From positions 1 through 48,045 of the forward strand of contig CALGUD010000047.1 of NCBI GenBank assembly GCA_937901915.1: a stretch of 48,045 nucleotides of DNA, in the 5' to 3' direction. The DNA is from an uncultured Flavobacteriaceae bacterium. GTDB lineage: Bacteria > Bacteroidota > Bacteroidia > Flavobacteriales > Flavobacteriaceae. The translations under genes and the position numbers were made by a program. Below are positions 1-8,474 of this stretch, piece by piece (position 1 is the first letter of the stretch; every line of letters starts with the position of its first letter). The notes below the pieces were generated by a model. It worked only from the letters and a program-made list of their open reading frames with translations. It did no database searches and was not told the origin of the DNA.

Positions 1-15
1 CAGGAAAATAAATTT

Positions 16-126
16 TTAACATGCAAGAAGAAATAAAAAAACAGTAACTATTTTTTTTCCTTTTCTCGGCTCAATTCTGCGATACGAAAGTGTTTCGGGA
101 TCGTAATAATATTTTACCTTCGTCAT
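16..126 (-). pseudogene. M23-family peptidase N-terminus cut by a stop (window edge)
   Basis: A minus-strand ORF starts at the ATG at 126-124 and reads MTKVKYYYDPETLSYRRIEP followed by a basic stretch and hydrophobic residues, then meets TAA at 18-16. From memory of the family, flavobacterial M23 metallopeptidases encoded divergently from alaS begin almost exactly this way (a KVKYYYDPE-like motif, Arg/Lys-rich turn, then a membrane segment). Here only 36 codons are open; the codons after the stop remain hydrophobic but the window ends. It could be a nonsense-disrupted peptidase gene, a sequencing error, or an unrelated short ORF. The call rests on the N-terminal motif and on its position divergent to alaS. 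Confidence 0.45.
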
Positions 127-140
127 AAATTTAAATATCC

Positions 141-148
141 TATTTTTG
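141..148 (+). promoter_or_regulatory. Bacteroidota-type -7 box for alaS
   Basis: TATTTTTG matches the TAnnTTTG consensus of Bacteroidota primary-sigma promoters. It would give a leader of roughly 85 nt before alaS. The -33 element is weak (TTCG near 119-122). Confidence 0.45.
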
Positions 149-184
149 CACTCTTAAAGTACATTTTTGAGTTAGAGGGTATTA

Positions 185-192
185 CAAATATA
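185..192 (-). promoter_or_regulatory. Divergent -7 box for the M23-like ORF
   Basis: On the minus strand this reads TATATTTG, a full match to TAnnTTTG, about 60 bp upstream of the ATG at 126. It supports a real divergent transcription unit at the left edge. Confidence 0.45.
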
Positions 193-241
193 AAGATTTT
201 TTTGTTACGTCAGAATTTTATAAAAAAGTTAACGATTTATG

Positions 242-2854
242 ATGAAGTCTCAGGAGATTAGAGCACGTTTTTTAAATTTTTTTGAAGAGAAAAAGCATTC
301 TATTGTGCCGTCGGCACCCATGGTTATGAAAAATGACCCTACTCTTATGTTTACAAACGCCGGAATGAACCAGTTTAAAGAATTTTTTCTGGGCAATGCG
401 GTGCCAAAAAACACAAGAGTAACGGATACTCAAAAATGCCTTAGGGTAAGTGGCAAGCACAATGATTTGGAAGAAGTGGGTATGGATACTTATCATCATA
501 CCATGTTCGAAATGTTGGGAAACTGGAGCTTTGGCGACTATTTTAAACAAGAGGCAATTGCATGGGCATGGGAATTATTAACTGAGATCTATAAAATTGA
601 TAAAAATATACTCTATGTAACCGTTTTTGAAGGTTCAAAAGAAGATGGCCTGGAAATGGACAAAGAGGCTTATTATTTATGGAAAGGTATTGTGCCCGAA
701 GACCGGATTATTTTTGGTAATAAAAAAGATAATTTCTGGGAAATGGGCGACCAGGGGCCTTGTGGTCCTTCCTCTGAAATTCATGTGGATATTCGTTCGG
801 AGGAAGAAAAAAGCAAAATTTCGGGCAGAGAATTAGTAAACCAGGATCACCCGCAAGTGGTAGAAATCTGGAACCTTGTATTTATCGAGTTTAACCGGAA
901 AGCAAACGGTTCCCTCGAAAAATTACCTGCTCAGCATGTCGACACAGGAATGGGCTTTGAACGTCTTTGCATGGTTCTGCAAAATGTAAAAAGCAATTAT
1001 GATACAGATGTTTTTACTCCGCTTATTCGGGAAATTGAAACCATTACCAATTCAAAATATGGCGAAAAGGAAAAAACCGATATAGCAATTCGTGTAGTTG
1101 CCGATCATATACGTGCAGTAGCATTTGCTATTGCCGACGGACAATTACCAGCTAATACTGGTGCTGGTTATGTTATAAGGCGAATCTTAAGAAGGGCTAT
1201 CAGGTATGGATTTACATTTTTAAATCAAAAAGACCCATTTATCTATAAGTTAGTTGATACATTAAGTGAACAACTACATGAAACTTTCCCGGAAATAAAA
1301 ACACAAAAGAACCTCGTTGTAAATGTTATAAGGGAAGAAGAGCAATCTTTTTTACGGACTTTAGAACAAGGGTTGATATTGCTTGAAAATGTAATTCAAT
1401 CTTCTAAAGATAAAACCATTTCCGGAATCAAAGCATTTGAATTGTATGACACGTATGGTTTTCCGATAGACCTTACAGCGCTTATTTTGCGTGAAAGAGG
1501 TTATGAATTGGATATTAAAGGTTTTGAAGCAGAGTTGCAAAAGCAAAAAGATCGCTCAAGGGCTGCTACAAAAGTTGAAACCGGTGACTGGAATGTGCTT
1601 GTTGATGATGCCGAACAAGAGTTTATAGGATATGATATTCTTGAAACTGATGTAAAAATAACCCGATACAGAAAAATAGAAAGTAAAAAGGAAGGGGAGA
1701 TGTATCAACTGGTTTTTAATCTTACACCTTTCTACCCTGAAGGTGGCGGACAGGTAGGGGATAAAGGCTATTTAAAGGCATCGAATGGCGATATAATGTA
1801 TATTGTTGATACAAAGAAAGAAAACAATGTAATCATACATTTTACCAAAAACCTGCCGGAAAATATAAACGAAACTTTTAAGGCAGTTGTAGATGAAAAA
1901 CAACGTAAAAGAAGCGCTTCCAACCATACGGCAACACATTTACTGCACCAGGCATTAAGAACTGTGCTTGGTACGCATGTAGAGCAAAAAGGTAGTATGG
2001 TACACAGTGGCAATCTCCGGTTTGATTTTTCCCATTTCAGTAAAGTAAGCGACGATGAATTAAAACAGGTGGAAGATTTTGTGAATGCAAGGATCAGGGA
2101 ACAGCTACCACTTGTTGAAAGAAGAGGAATTCCATACCAGCAGGCAATAGAAGAAGGAGCGATTGCCCTTTTTGGTGAAAAATACGGGGATGCGGTACGG
2201 GCTATAAAGTTTGGAGAAAGTATGGAATTGTGTGGAGGTACTCATGTGCAAAATACTGCAGATATCTGGCACTTTATCATTACAGCTGAAACAGCTGTTG
2301 CTGCCGGGGTAAGACGCATAGAAGCTATTACATCAGATGCTGCAAAAGAATACTTTAAATCGCAAACAGAAGCTTTAGACGAAATAAAATCGGTATTAAA
2401 GAATGCTAATGATCCTCTCAAGGCTATTGTGTCTTTACAAGATGAAAATACAACGCTTAAAAAGCAGGTGGAAATTTTATTAAGGGATAAAGCAAAAAAT
2501 TTAAAAGGAGACCTTAAAAGTCAACTGGAAGAAGTTAATAATGTAAAATTTCTTGCCACGAAGGTAGATCTGGATGCTTCAAGCATTAAAGACCTGGCTT
2601 TTGACCTTGGAAGTGAAATGAATAATTTATTTGCACTCTTTGCAACAGAACAAGAAGGAAAAGCCACGCTTACGTGCTATATTTCAAAAGAATTAGTGTC
2701 TGAAAGAAATTTCAATGCAGGCAAGGTTGTAAAAGAACTAGGAGCATTTATTCAAGGTGGCGGTGGTGGCCAACCTTTCTTTGCCACTGCAGGAGGTAAA
2801 AATCCGGGTGGAATACCACAAGCATTGGAAAAAGCAAAAGAATATGTAATTTAA
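242..2854 (+). CDS. alaS: Alanyl-tRNA synthetase
   Basis: Class II synthetase that charges tRNA-Ala in the cytoplasm. At about 870 aa it matches the usual length of the family. The N-terminal catalytic core is typical (SAPMV, then NDPTLMFTNAGMNQFK). The editing domain carries the zinc-binding HTATH at about residues 563-567 and CGGTH at about 665-669. A Gly-rich C-terminal C-Ala segment (GGGGGQPFFATAGGK) is present. Two ATG codons are adjacent (239 and 242); homologues begin MKSQEIR, so 242 is preferred. It stands alone on this strand with its own promoter, divergent from the M23-like ORF; the GSCFA gene follows about 50 bp later. Confidence 0.98.
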   Translation: MKSQEIRARFLNFFEEKKHSIVPSAPMVMKNDPTLMFTNAGMNQFKEFFLGNAVPKNTRVTDTQKCLRVSGKHNDLEEVGMDTYHHTMFEMLGNWSFGDYFKQEAIAWAWELLTEIYKIDKNILYVTVFEGSKEDGLEMDKEAYYLWKGIVPEDRIIFGNKKDNFWEMGDQGPCGPSSEIHVDIRSEEEKSKISGRELVNQDHPQVVEIWNLVFIEFNRKANGSLEKLPAQHVDTGMGFERLCMVLQNVKSNYDTDVFTPLIREIETITNSKYGEKEKTDIAIRVVADHIRAVAFAIADGQLPANTGAGYVIRRILRRAIRYGFTFLNQKDPFIYKLVDTLSEQLHETFPEIKTQKNLVVNVIREEEQSFLRTLEQGLILLENVIQSSKDKTISGIKAFELYDTYGFPIDLTALILRERGYELDIKGFEAELQKQKDRSRAATKVETGDWNVLVDDAEQEFIGYDILETDVKITRYRKIESKKEGEMYQLVFNLTPFYPEGGGQVGDKGYLKASNGDIMYIVDTKKENNVIIHFTKNLPENINETFKAVVDEKQRKRSASNHTATHLLHQALRTVLGTHVEQKGSMVHSGNLRFDFSHFSKVSDDELKQVEDFVNARIREQLPLVERRGIPYQQAIEEGAIALFGEKYGDAVRAIKFGESMELCGGTHVQNTADIWHFIITAETAVAAGVRRIEAITSDAAKEYFKSQTEALDEIKSVLKNANDPLKAIVSLQDENTTLKKQVEILLRDKAKNLKGDLKSQLEEVNNVKFLATKVDLDASSIKDLAFDLGSEMNNLFALFATEQEGKATLTCYISKELVSERNFNAGKVVKELGAFIQGGGGGQPFFATAGGKNPGGIPQALEKAKEYVI

Positions 2855-2905
2855 TATCACACTTTCTCCCAAAACTTTGGGATGGGAAGTGAGTTGGGAA
2901 GAAGC

Positions 2906-3868
2906 ATGGAGCTACAAACACACATACCATTAAAACCGGAAAGGAATCAGATAAGCTATGATTCCAAACTGCTATTAATGGGCTCCTGTTTTGTTGAAAA
3001 TATCGGTAATAAACTGGAATATTATAAATTCCGCTCCCTTCAGAACCCATTTGGTATCATTTTTCAGCCAAAAGCTATTGAAAAGCTTATTTATAAATCT
3101 GTAAATAAGGAAAAATTTACCGAAAATGACCTTTTCTTTTTAAATGAACGATGGCATTGTTTTGATGTGCATTCTGATTGTAGCAATGTATCAAAAGAAA
3201 TGGTTTTGTCTAACCTGAACAATACTCTCGATTCCACATTACAACAACTACAGGAATCAACCCAAATTATAATCACACTGGGTACGGCCTGGGCTTATCG
3301 TCTTATTGAATCAAATGAATGGGTCGCTAATTGCCATAAAGTCCCACAGGCGCAATTTTCCAAAGAATTACTTTCTATAGATGAGATTACCGATTCCCTG
3401 ATCAATATAAATTCGGTTATCAAACAAATAAATAGCTCGGCAGCCATTATTTTCACAATCTCACCGGTGCGGCATTTAAAAGATGGTTTTGTAGAAAACC
3501 AGCGGAGTAAGGCACATTTAATTTCGTCAGTTCATGAAGTTTTAAATCATCAAGCAAAAACCATCAATCAAAGATTACATTACTTTCCTTCGTATGAAAT
3601 TATGATGGATGAACTGCGGGATTACCGATTTTATGCCGATGATATGGTTCATCCAAATCAAACGGCAATTAATTATATATGGAAAAAGTTTAAGGAGATT
3701 TGGATAAACGCAGACGATTTTCCATTTATGGATGATGTTGAGACTATTCAAAAAGGGCTTTCACATAAACCATTCAATGCCGATTCAGAACAGCATAAGC
3801 GATTTTTAAAATCACTTTCCGAAAAAATTATGTATCTTCAAAAAGAGTATCCTTTTATCAAATTTTAA
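2906..3868 (+). CDS. GSCFA-domain protein (GDSL/SGNH-like)
   Basis: The protein has the name-giving GSCFVENIG motif near the N-terminus, then GTAWAYR, a SPVRHLKDGF block, and a C-terminal DDMVHPN block resembling the Asp-His of GDSL/SGNH hydrolases. These are the landmarks of the GSCFA family (about 320 aa, mostly Bacteroidota). The enzymatic substrate is not known. An in-frame ATG at 2882 extends the ORF by 8 residues, but it sits in the 3' arm of an inverted repeat at 2867-2882 and homologues start like MELQTHIPLKPE, so 2906 was chosen. The next gene begins 2 bp after its stop, so the two are probably cotranscribed. Confidence 0.9.
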   Translation: MELQTHIPLKPERNQISYDSKLLLMGSCFVENIGNKLEYYKFRSLQNPFGIIFQPKAIEKLIYKSVNKEKFTENDLFFLNERWHCFDVHSDCSNVSKEMVLSNLNNTLDSTLQQLQESTQIIITLGTAWAYRLIESNEWVANCHKVPQAQFSKELLSIDEITDSLININSVIKQINSSAAIIFTISPVRHLKDGFVENQRSKAHLISSVHEVLNHQAKTINQRLHYFPSYEIMMDELRDYRFYADDMVHPNQTAINYIWKKFKEIWINADDFPFMDDVETIQKGLSHKPFNADSEQHKRFLKSLSEKIMYLQKEYPFIKF

Positions 3869-3870
3869 AC

Positions 3871-4485
3871 ATGAGAAAAATACTTTTTGGGGTTATTATT
3901 ACATTAGTCGTTATTCTGGCAGTAAATTATTTCTCTGACAGAAGGGAAAAGAAAAACGAATTAAAAGAAAGCTCATTACTCATTCGGGAGCAGATTACCA
4001 ATGTAGGCAAACTTATTGTTACTGAAGGGCATTTTGCCCAGGTATATAAGTATGAAGATGTGAAGAAGATGTTCGGAAGGCTTATTACGGTAGAAAAAAG
4101 TGCACTTGTGGTTGTGAATGCAGATGTGCAGGTTGCATATGATTTACGTAAAATGGAGTATGAAATTGATAGTATTAACAAAATACTCAGAATAAAATAT
4201 ATACCAAAGCCCGAAATAAAGATCCATCCGGATTTGGAATATTATGATGTAAAACAGGATTATTTAAATCCCTTTAATGCCAGGGATTATAATTTGATTA
4301 AGGATGATGTAAAACGTATATTAAAAGACAAAATAGAATTATCAACCTTAAAAAGTAATGCAGAAAACAGGTTAATCAGTGAGCTTTCAACGTTCTTTAT
4401 ATTAACGAATTCACTGGGATGGACATTGGAGTACCAAAGTAAGCCTGTAAAAGAAATGTCAGAGCTTAAGGAGCTTAAAGATTAA
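3871..4485 (+). CDS. DUF4230 family membrane-anchored protein
   Basis: A single N-terminal membrane segment (residues about 4-20) is followed by a soluble region with the VGKLIVTEGHF and SALVVVNADVQVAYDLRKM motifs of DUF4230 proteins. The pattern of alternating beta strands followed by a C-terminal helix-rich part is typical. Function is unknown for the family; the soluble part is probably outside the inner membrane. It follows the GSCFA gene by 2 bp and ends before a large inverted repeat shared with the convergent DUF4136 gene. Confidence 0.85.
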   Translation: MRKILFGVIITLVVILAVNYFSDRREKKNELKESSLLIREQITNVGKLIVTEGHFAQVYKYEDVKKMFGRLITVEKSALVVVNADVQVAYDLRKMEYEIDSINKILRIKYIPKPEIKIHPDLEYYDVKQDYLNPFNARDYNLIKDDVKRILKDKIELSTLKSNAENRLISELSTFFILTNSLGWTLEYQSKPVKEMSELKELKD

Positions 4486-4490
4486 TACAG

Positions 4491-4557
4491 TTGTCAATCT
4501 GGAACTTGCCGGATAAAGCTTACGAGTTAAAAAAATCCAACAAGCCCAGTTTGACAA
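4491..4557. terminator. Long inverted repeat between convergent genes
   Basis: TTGTCAA at 4491-4497, CTGG at 4499-4502 and CTTG at 4505-4508 pair with CAAG 4541-4544, CCAG 4546-4549 and TTGACAA 4551-4557. It lies between two converging genes and could end transcription from both sides, although no long T-tract follows. Confidence 0.45.
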
Positions 4558-4574
4558 AAGTTTATTATAAATTT

Positions 4575-5099
4575 TTATTGTTCTCTCCCCGGAGGAAATT
4601 TACCAAGGATTTTGTTTACAAACTCATTAATACGCTCTTGTTTTTTCTCGGTCCTGTGTGTTAAATATCCGCTTCCTTTTCCTTGCCACACCAATTCCTT
4701 TTTGCCGGCATCAATGAGGTCAATATAAAGGGTGCCTTCGGTACGGCTGGATACATTACTGTAATTCATGCCCCAGTAAGGATTCCATCCCCAGCCCCAT
4801 CCAAAATTGTTGTAAACATCTACCCTTTCACGTTCTTTTGTAAAAATACTTACCAGAAGGTCCGGATTTTCAGATTTTACATAACCCCTTGCAAGCAATT
4901 CGGATTCTATAGCCCTGAGTATTCTTTTCTTATCCAGGTCTGAAATTTCGGCTTGATCAATTCCCGGTTTAAAAAATGCAAAAGATTTATACTGGTTAAA
5001 ATCCACTTGCTGGTCGTAATCTGTAGAAACATTAACTGTCGCACACGATGTCAGCATTAACACCACGGCGAGTATAGGTAATAGTTTTAACTTTTTCAT
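4575..5099 (-). CDS. DUF4136 lipoprotein
   Basis: Signal peptide with lipobox MLTSC (Cys about residue 19) followed by the DUF4136 pattern: STDYDQQVDFNQYKSFAFF, a later ESELLARGY helix, and a closing block with TLYIDLIDAGKKELVWQG and a conserved C-terminal ILGKFPP. The family consists of envelope lipoproteins of unknown role. At 174 aa it has the usual length. The gene is monocistronic; its 3' end faces the DUF4230 gene across the inverted repeat. Confidence 0.9.
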   Translation of the reverse strand: MKKLKLLPILAVVLMLTSCATVNVSTDYDQQVDFNQYKSFAFFKPGIDQAEISDLDKKRILRAIESELLARGYVKSENPDLLVSIFTKERERVDVYNNFGWGWGWNPYWGMNYSNVSSRTEGTLYIDLIDAGKKELVWQGKGSGYLTHRTEKKQERINEFVNKILGKFPPGREQ

Positions 5100-5205
5100 A
5101 TTTTTTGCTTTTTGAATTTTTATACTATTAATTTAATGATTTTGTGTCAACAATAAAAGTTTATCAACAAATATGCCAATTAAATAGGTTTTATTAAAAA
5201 ATAAC

Positions 5206-5358
5206 TCAAGTATTCTTATCATAATTATAGGGACAGTGTTTACAGCCACTTTCACAACAATAACCGCGCTTCAGATGATATTGTTCTGTAAAAACCCTGT
5301 ATCCTTCTTCAGATAAATAATAATCACCGTCTTCAATGGGTGTTAATTTCTTGTTCAT
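5206..5358 (-). CDS. DUF5522 small Cys-rich protein (50 aa)
   Basis: A short ORF reads MNKKLTPIEDGDYYLSEEGY, continues RVFTEQYHLKRGYCC and ends ESGCKHCPYNYDKNT. The RGYCC..GCKHCPY motif is diagnostic of DUF5522, a small family with four clustered Cys residues that could bind a metal. No function is established. It lies upstream of and in the same direction as the DUF4136 gene, separated by about 107 bp. Stop TGA at 5208-5206. Confidence 0.85.
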   Translation of the reverse strand: MNKKLTPIEDGDYYLSEEGYRVFTEQYHLKRGYCCESGCKHCPYNYDKNT

Positions 5359-5494
5359 ATCTAAATTACTGGTTTTCTGTTTTTTATCGAAATAAAAGGT
5401 ATGTTTGACTAAAATAATATTACATATTAAATTAAAAACAGAACTTTGGCCTAAAGTTAAAAGAATTTGGCTTGTTTTTTGTTAAAGTATATTT

Positions 5495-5818
5495 ATGATT
5501 TTAATTAGTAAACGTATTTTTCCCGATAGATTTGAAGGTTTGACCCTGTGGCCGGTTATAATTTTGAAGCACGATAATCTTAAAGAAGATGAAATACTCA
5601 TCAATCATGAGCGGATACATTTAAAACAGCAATTGGAATTACTTATTCTCCCTTTTTATATATTATACTTTCTCGAATGGCTTGTTGGTATTGTAAAATA
5701 CAACAATATGCATTTGGCATATAGAAATATCAGTTTTGAAAGAGAAGCTTACCAGAATGAAGAAAATCTGGATTACCTTAAAAACAGATCTTTATTCGGG
5801 TTTTTCAGATATTTTTAG
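5495..5818 (+). CDS. Small membrane protein with HExxH motif
   Basis: 107 aa with HERIH at residues 38-42 (HExxH zinc-protease motif), a hydrophobic helix at about 49-66 and an EREAY motif at 82-86 whose Glu could be the third metal ligand. This is a minimal gluzincin-like layout, seen as hypothetical proteins in Flavobacteriaceae. No signal peptide; the N-terminal third may pack on the membrane. A TTG (5467-5469) and TATATTTA (5488-5495) sit directly against the ATG, so the message may be nearly leaderless. Proteolytic activity is an inference from the motif only. Confidence 0.65.
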   Translation: MILISKRIFPDRFEGLTLWPVIILKHDNLKEDEILINHERIHLKQQLELLILPFYILYFLEWLVGIVKYNNMHLAYRNISFEREAYQNEENLDYLKNRSLFGFFRYF

Positions 5819-5881
5819 CATGACATCCTCCTGAATTGGCATTTTTTTTGAATATAATTTTTTTAAAAAAATGTATTCAAA

Positions 5882-6352
5882 ATGAGAAAGATTGTCACTT
5901 TATTTACAGTTCTTTTCGTTTTTACTTCCTGCATTGCACAGGAAGAGAAGGATAATAAATTATCTCAAAACAATGACCCTGAATTGGCTGAAGCAAAGCC
6001 AAAACAGAGCTGGAAGGTTGATAAGGAATTTGATGAGGATGGAAATCTCATCCGTTTAGATTCTACCTATACCTGGTCTTTTTCATCAGATGGGAGAGAG
6101 ATTTCACCTGAAACTATAGATAGTTTGATGGGTAACTTCAGGTTACGGTTACATTCCGATTATCCTTCTATGTTCAATGATGATTTATTCGGTTTCTTTA
6201 CCCGCGATTCTATTGGTGCTAATTCTTTTTTCCAGGAAGATTTCTTTATGAAAAATTGGCAGAATCGTATGGAAGAAATGGAAAAAATGATTCAAAAATC
6301 CGATTCTATTCACAAGGAATATCTTAATGAATACAGGAAAAAGAGGATTTAG
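5882..6352 (+). CDS. Exported acidic protein of unknown function
   Basis: 156 aa with an N-terminal signal peptide (about 20 residues, ending FTSCIAQ; either a non-canonical lipobox Cys or signal peptidase I cleavage after AQ). The mature part is acidic and rich in Asp/Ser/Phe, with a predicted helical Met/Glu-rich C-terminus (QNRMEEMEKMIQKSD). No domain is recognised. The ATG follows a short A/T-rich stretch 64 bp after the HExxH gene. A hairpin terminator follows at 6376. Confidence 0.65.
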   Translation: MRKIVTLFTVLFVFTSCIAQEEKDNKLSQNNDPELAEAKPKQSWKVDKEFDEDGNLIRLDSTYTWSFSSDGREISPETIDSLMGNFRLRLHSDYPSMFNDDLFGFFTRDSIGANSFFQEDFFMKNWQNRMEEMEKMIQKSDSIHKEYLNEYRKKRI

Positions 6353-6375
6353 TTGAACTTTCTATTCAATTAAGC

Positions 6376-6401
6376 AGGCTGCCTTAGTGCAGTCTTTTTT
6401 A
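6376..6401 (+). terminator. Rho-independent terminator
   Basis: GGCTGC (6377-6382), six-base loop, GCAGTC (6389-6394), then six T residues. It closes the unit ending at 6352. Confidence 0.65.
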
Positions 6402-6723
6402 TTTGTAAGACGATAAGACAAAAGAAACAAGACAAAAGATTAAAGGCCAAAATAAGGAAATCCAAAATTCCAAATATCAACCCAATACCCTATGAATTAA
6501 TAATATACAAACCGCACAAGAATGTCGAATTGAAATGCAGAGTTCAGGCTGCTATAATGCACAAATAAAAGTTCCAATCCTCCCCCTTAGGGGGAGCTAG
6601 AGGGGGCTTTAGCCAATTAACAACCATAGGTTATCGATTCAACGATTAAACAATAGAACAATTAAACAAACCAATCTTAATAACTCAATAATCAATAACC
6701 TGATGACTAACACAAACAATCCT
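6402..6723. repeat. Gene-free A-rich spacer with a C/G-block palindrome
   Basis: No credible ORF in this stretch. It is low in complexity (repeated acaaaag and aacaattaaac words) and contains TCCCCC-TTA-GGGGGA (6581-6595) followed by a related AGAGGGGGCTTTAG half (6600-6612). This kind of CCCCTTAGGGGG element is a common dispersed intergenic repeat in Bacteroidota genomes; other copies would lie outside this window. Confidence 0.4.
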
Positions 6724-6731
6724 TATTTTTG
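6724..6731 (+). promoter_or_regulatory. -7 box for the PLP-enzyme operon
   Basis: TATTTTTG matches TAnnTTTG, 20 bp upstream of the GTG start at 6751. It would start the three-gene unit 6751-9761. Confidence 0.5.
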
Positions 6732-6750
6732 CAATGTTTAAATTTATAAA

Positions 6751-7647
6751 GTGTACAATCAACAAGTTACATTACCGCTGCTGGATGAAAAATCAATAGA
6801 ACTTTTTATAAAAAGAGAAGATCTTATTCATCCTCTTATTTCCGGCAATAAATTCAGAAAGCTTAAGTACAATCTCATTGAGGCAAAAAAAAAAGGATAT
6901 CACACCCTTCTTACCTTTGGTGGCGCATATTCCAACCATATAGCAGCTGTAGCAGGAGCGGGAAAGGAACATGGATTTAAAACCATTGGCATTATACGTG
7001 GAGAAGAGTTAAAAGATAATATTGGGGAAAATCCTACTTTACATTTTGCACAGGAATGTGGAATGGAATTAAAATTTATCTCACGTAGTGAGTACAAAAA
7101 AAAGGACAATAATAGCTTTATTAATGAGTTAAAGACTGAGTGTGGTGATTTTTATCTTTTACCTGAAGGAGGCACCAATGAGTTAGCGGTAAAAGGTTGT
7201 GAAGAAATTTTAACACATGAAGATGCCGATTTTGATATTATTTGTTGCCCGGTGGGAACGGGAGGAACGATTTCCGGACTCATTAATTGTTTACAACTCG
7301 GTCAACAAGTTTTGGGTTTTCCTGCCTTAAAAGGGAATTTTTTAAGCGATGAAATTCTTAAATTTGCTAATAATGATCAGTGGGAACTGGTGTGCGACTA
7401 CCATTTTGGTGGTTATGCAAAAGTAAATAAAGAACTTATTCATTTTATAAACGATTTTAAAATGAATACAGGTATTCCCCTGGATCCTGTTTATACCGGT
7501 AAAATGATGTTTGGAATATTGGATATGGTTAAAAACGGGCATTTTAAACAAGGTGCTAAAATCCTCGCAATACATACCGGAGGATTGCAAGGTATAGAAG
7601 GAATGAATTTAAAAAATAAAAATAAAGACCTACCTCAATTGTTATGA
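6751..7647 (+). CDS. PLP-dependent ACC deaminase / D-cysteine desulfhydrase family enzyme
   Basis: Fold-type II PLP enzyme. The SGNKFRKLKYN motif at about 31-41 carries the Schiff-base lysine (K34); GGAYSNH at about 57-63 is the substrate-contact loop; PVGTGGTISG near the centre binds the PLP phosphate. This combination marks the 1-aminocyclopropane-1-carboxylate deaminase / D-cysteine desulfhydrase family; substrate specificity cannot be told from sequence. At 298 aa it is slightly shorter than enterobacterial DcyD. The start is GTG; the nearest upstream ATG (6734) is in another frame. It overlaps the next gene by 4 bp (ATGA), so the two are translationally coupled. Confidence 0.87.
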   Translation: MYNQQVTLPLLDEKSIELFIKREDLIHPLISGNKFRKLKYNLIEAKKKGYHTLLTFGGAYSNHIAAVAGAGKEHGFKTIGIIRGEELKDNIGENPTLHFAQECGMELKFISRSEYKKKDNNSFINELKTECGDFYLLPEGGTNELAVKGCEEILTHEDADFDIICCPVGTGGTISGLINCLQLGQQVLGFPALKGNFLSDEILKFANNDQWELVCDYHFGGYAKVNKELIHFINDFKMNTGIPLDPVYTGKMMFGILDMVKNGHFKQGAKILAIHTGGLQGIEGMNLKNKNKDLPQLL

Positions 7648-8474
7648 TTGCGAAACGTTTGTTATTACTTTTTTTAGTCTTATTTGTCGCATCCTGCGGT
7701 CCAAAAAAGAGAGCGGTGTACAAGAAACCGACAACCAAGCCAAAAGAAATCATAGTTCAACCCAAAGAGGTTGAAAAGAAAGATACCGAAGTACTTGAAT
7801 CAACTTCAAAAACAAAAGTATATACGGATGTGGTCAGCGGGTATATTGATGAATATAAAGATATAGCCAAATCTCAGATGGGCGAATACGGCATACCTGC
7901 AAGTATTATTCTAGCACAAGGCATTCTGGAAAGCGGAGCAGGCAGGGGAGACCTGGTAAGAAAAGCCAATAACCATTTTGGTATTAAATGCCATAATTGG
8001 AATGGAGAAGGAGTGACTCACGATGATGATGCTAGAGGTGAGTGTTTCAGAAAATATTCTCATCCCCGGGAATCTTATAAAGATCATTCGTTGTTCCTTA
8101 CAGGGAGAAGCCGTTATGGATTTCTATTTGAGTTAAAAAAAAATGATTACAAAGGGTGGGCAAAAGGCTTGCGAAAGGCCGGATATGCCACAGATCCACA
8201 ATATCCTCAAAAACTGATCGGTTTAATAGAAAGATATCAACTATACACATATGATGCCGAAGTATTGGGTAATAATTATGTAGTTGAAGTAACAAAAACA
8301 GAGACGCCTTCACTTGGAGAAAAATACATTGTAATGAAGGGAGATACTTTGTATTCCATTTCAAGAAGGTTTCAATTAACAGTAGATCAACTGAAACAAT
8401 TAAACAGCCTCAGTGATAATAACATTCATGAAGGCCAGGAACTTTTCGTAAAACCGATACAATCCCATTACTAA
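7644..8474 (+). CDS. GH73 glucosaminidase-LysM lipoprotein
   Basis: Lipobox FVASC (Cys 18), a Lys/Pro-rich linker to about residue 55, a GH73 N-acetylglucosaminidase domain at about 62-210 and a C-terminal LysM at about 229-272 (YIVMKGDTLYSISRRF...). The conserved catalytic Glu lies in LAQGILESGAG (E96), followed by NNHFGIKC and the GECFRKYSHPRESYKDH block. It should cleave peptidoglycan glycan strands from a periplasm-facing lipid anchor. It starts inside the preceding stop (4-bp overlap) and its own stop abuts the hemL ATG, so these three genes form one unit. Confidence 0.93.
   Translation: MIAKRLLLLFLVLFVASCGPKKRAVYKKPTTKPKEIIVQPKEVEKKDTEVLESTSKTKVYTDVVSGYIDEYKDIAKSQMGEYGIPASIILAQGILESGAGRGDLVRKANNHFGIKCHNWNGEGVTHDDDARGECFRKYSHPRESYKDHSLFLTGRSRYGFLFELKKNDYKGWAKGLRKAGYATDPQYPQKLIGLIERYQLYTYDAEVLGNNYVVEVTKTETPSLGEKYIVMKGDTLYSISRRFQLTVDQLKQLNSLSDNNIHEGQELFVKPIQSHY

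Noticed and set aside
2867..2882. TCCCAAAACTTTGGGA inverted repeat after alaS as a terminator
   Set aside because: Short stem with a four-base loop and no T-tract; the GSCFA gene follows at once, so termination is doubtful.
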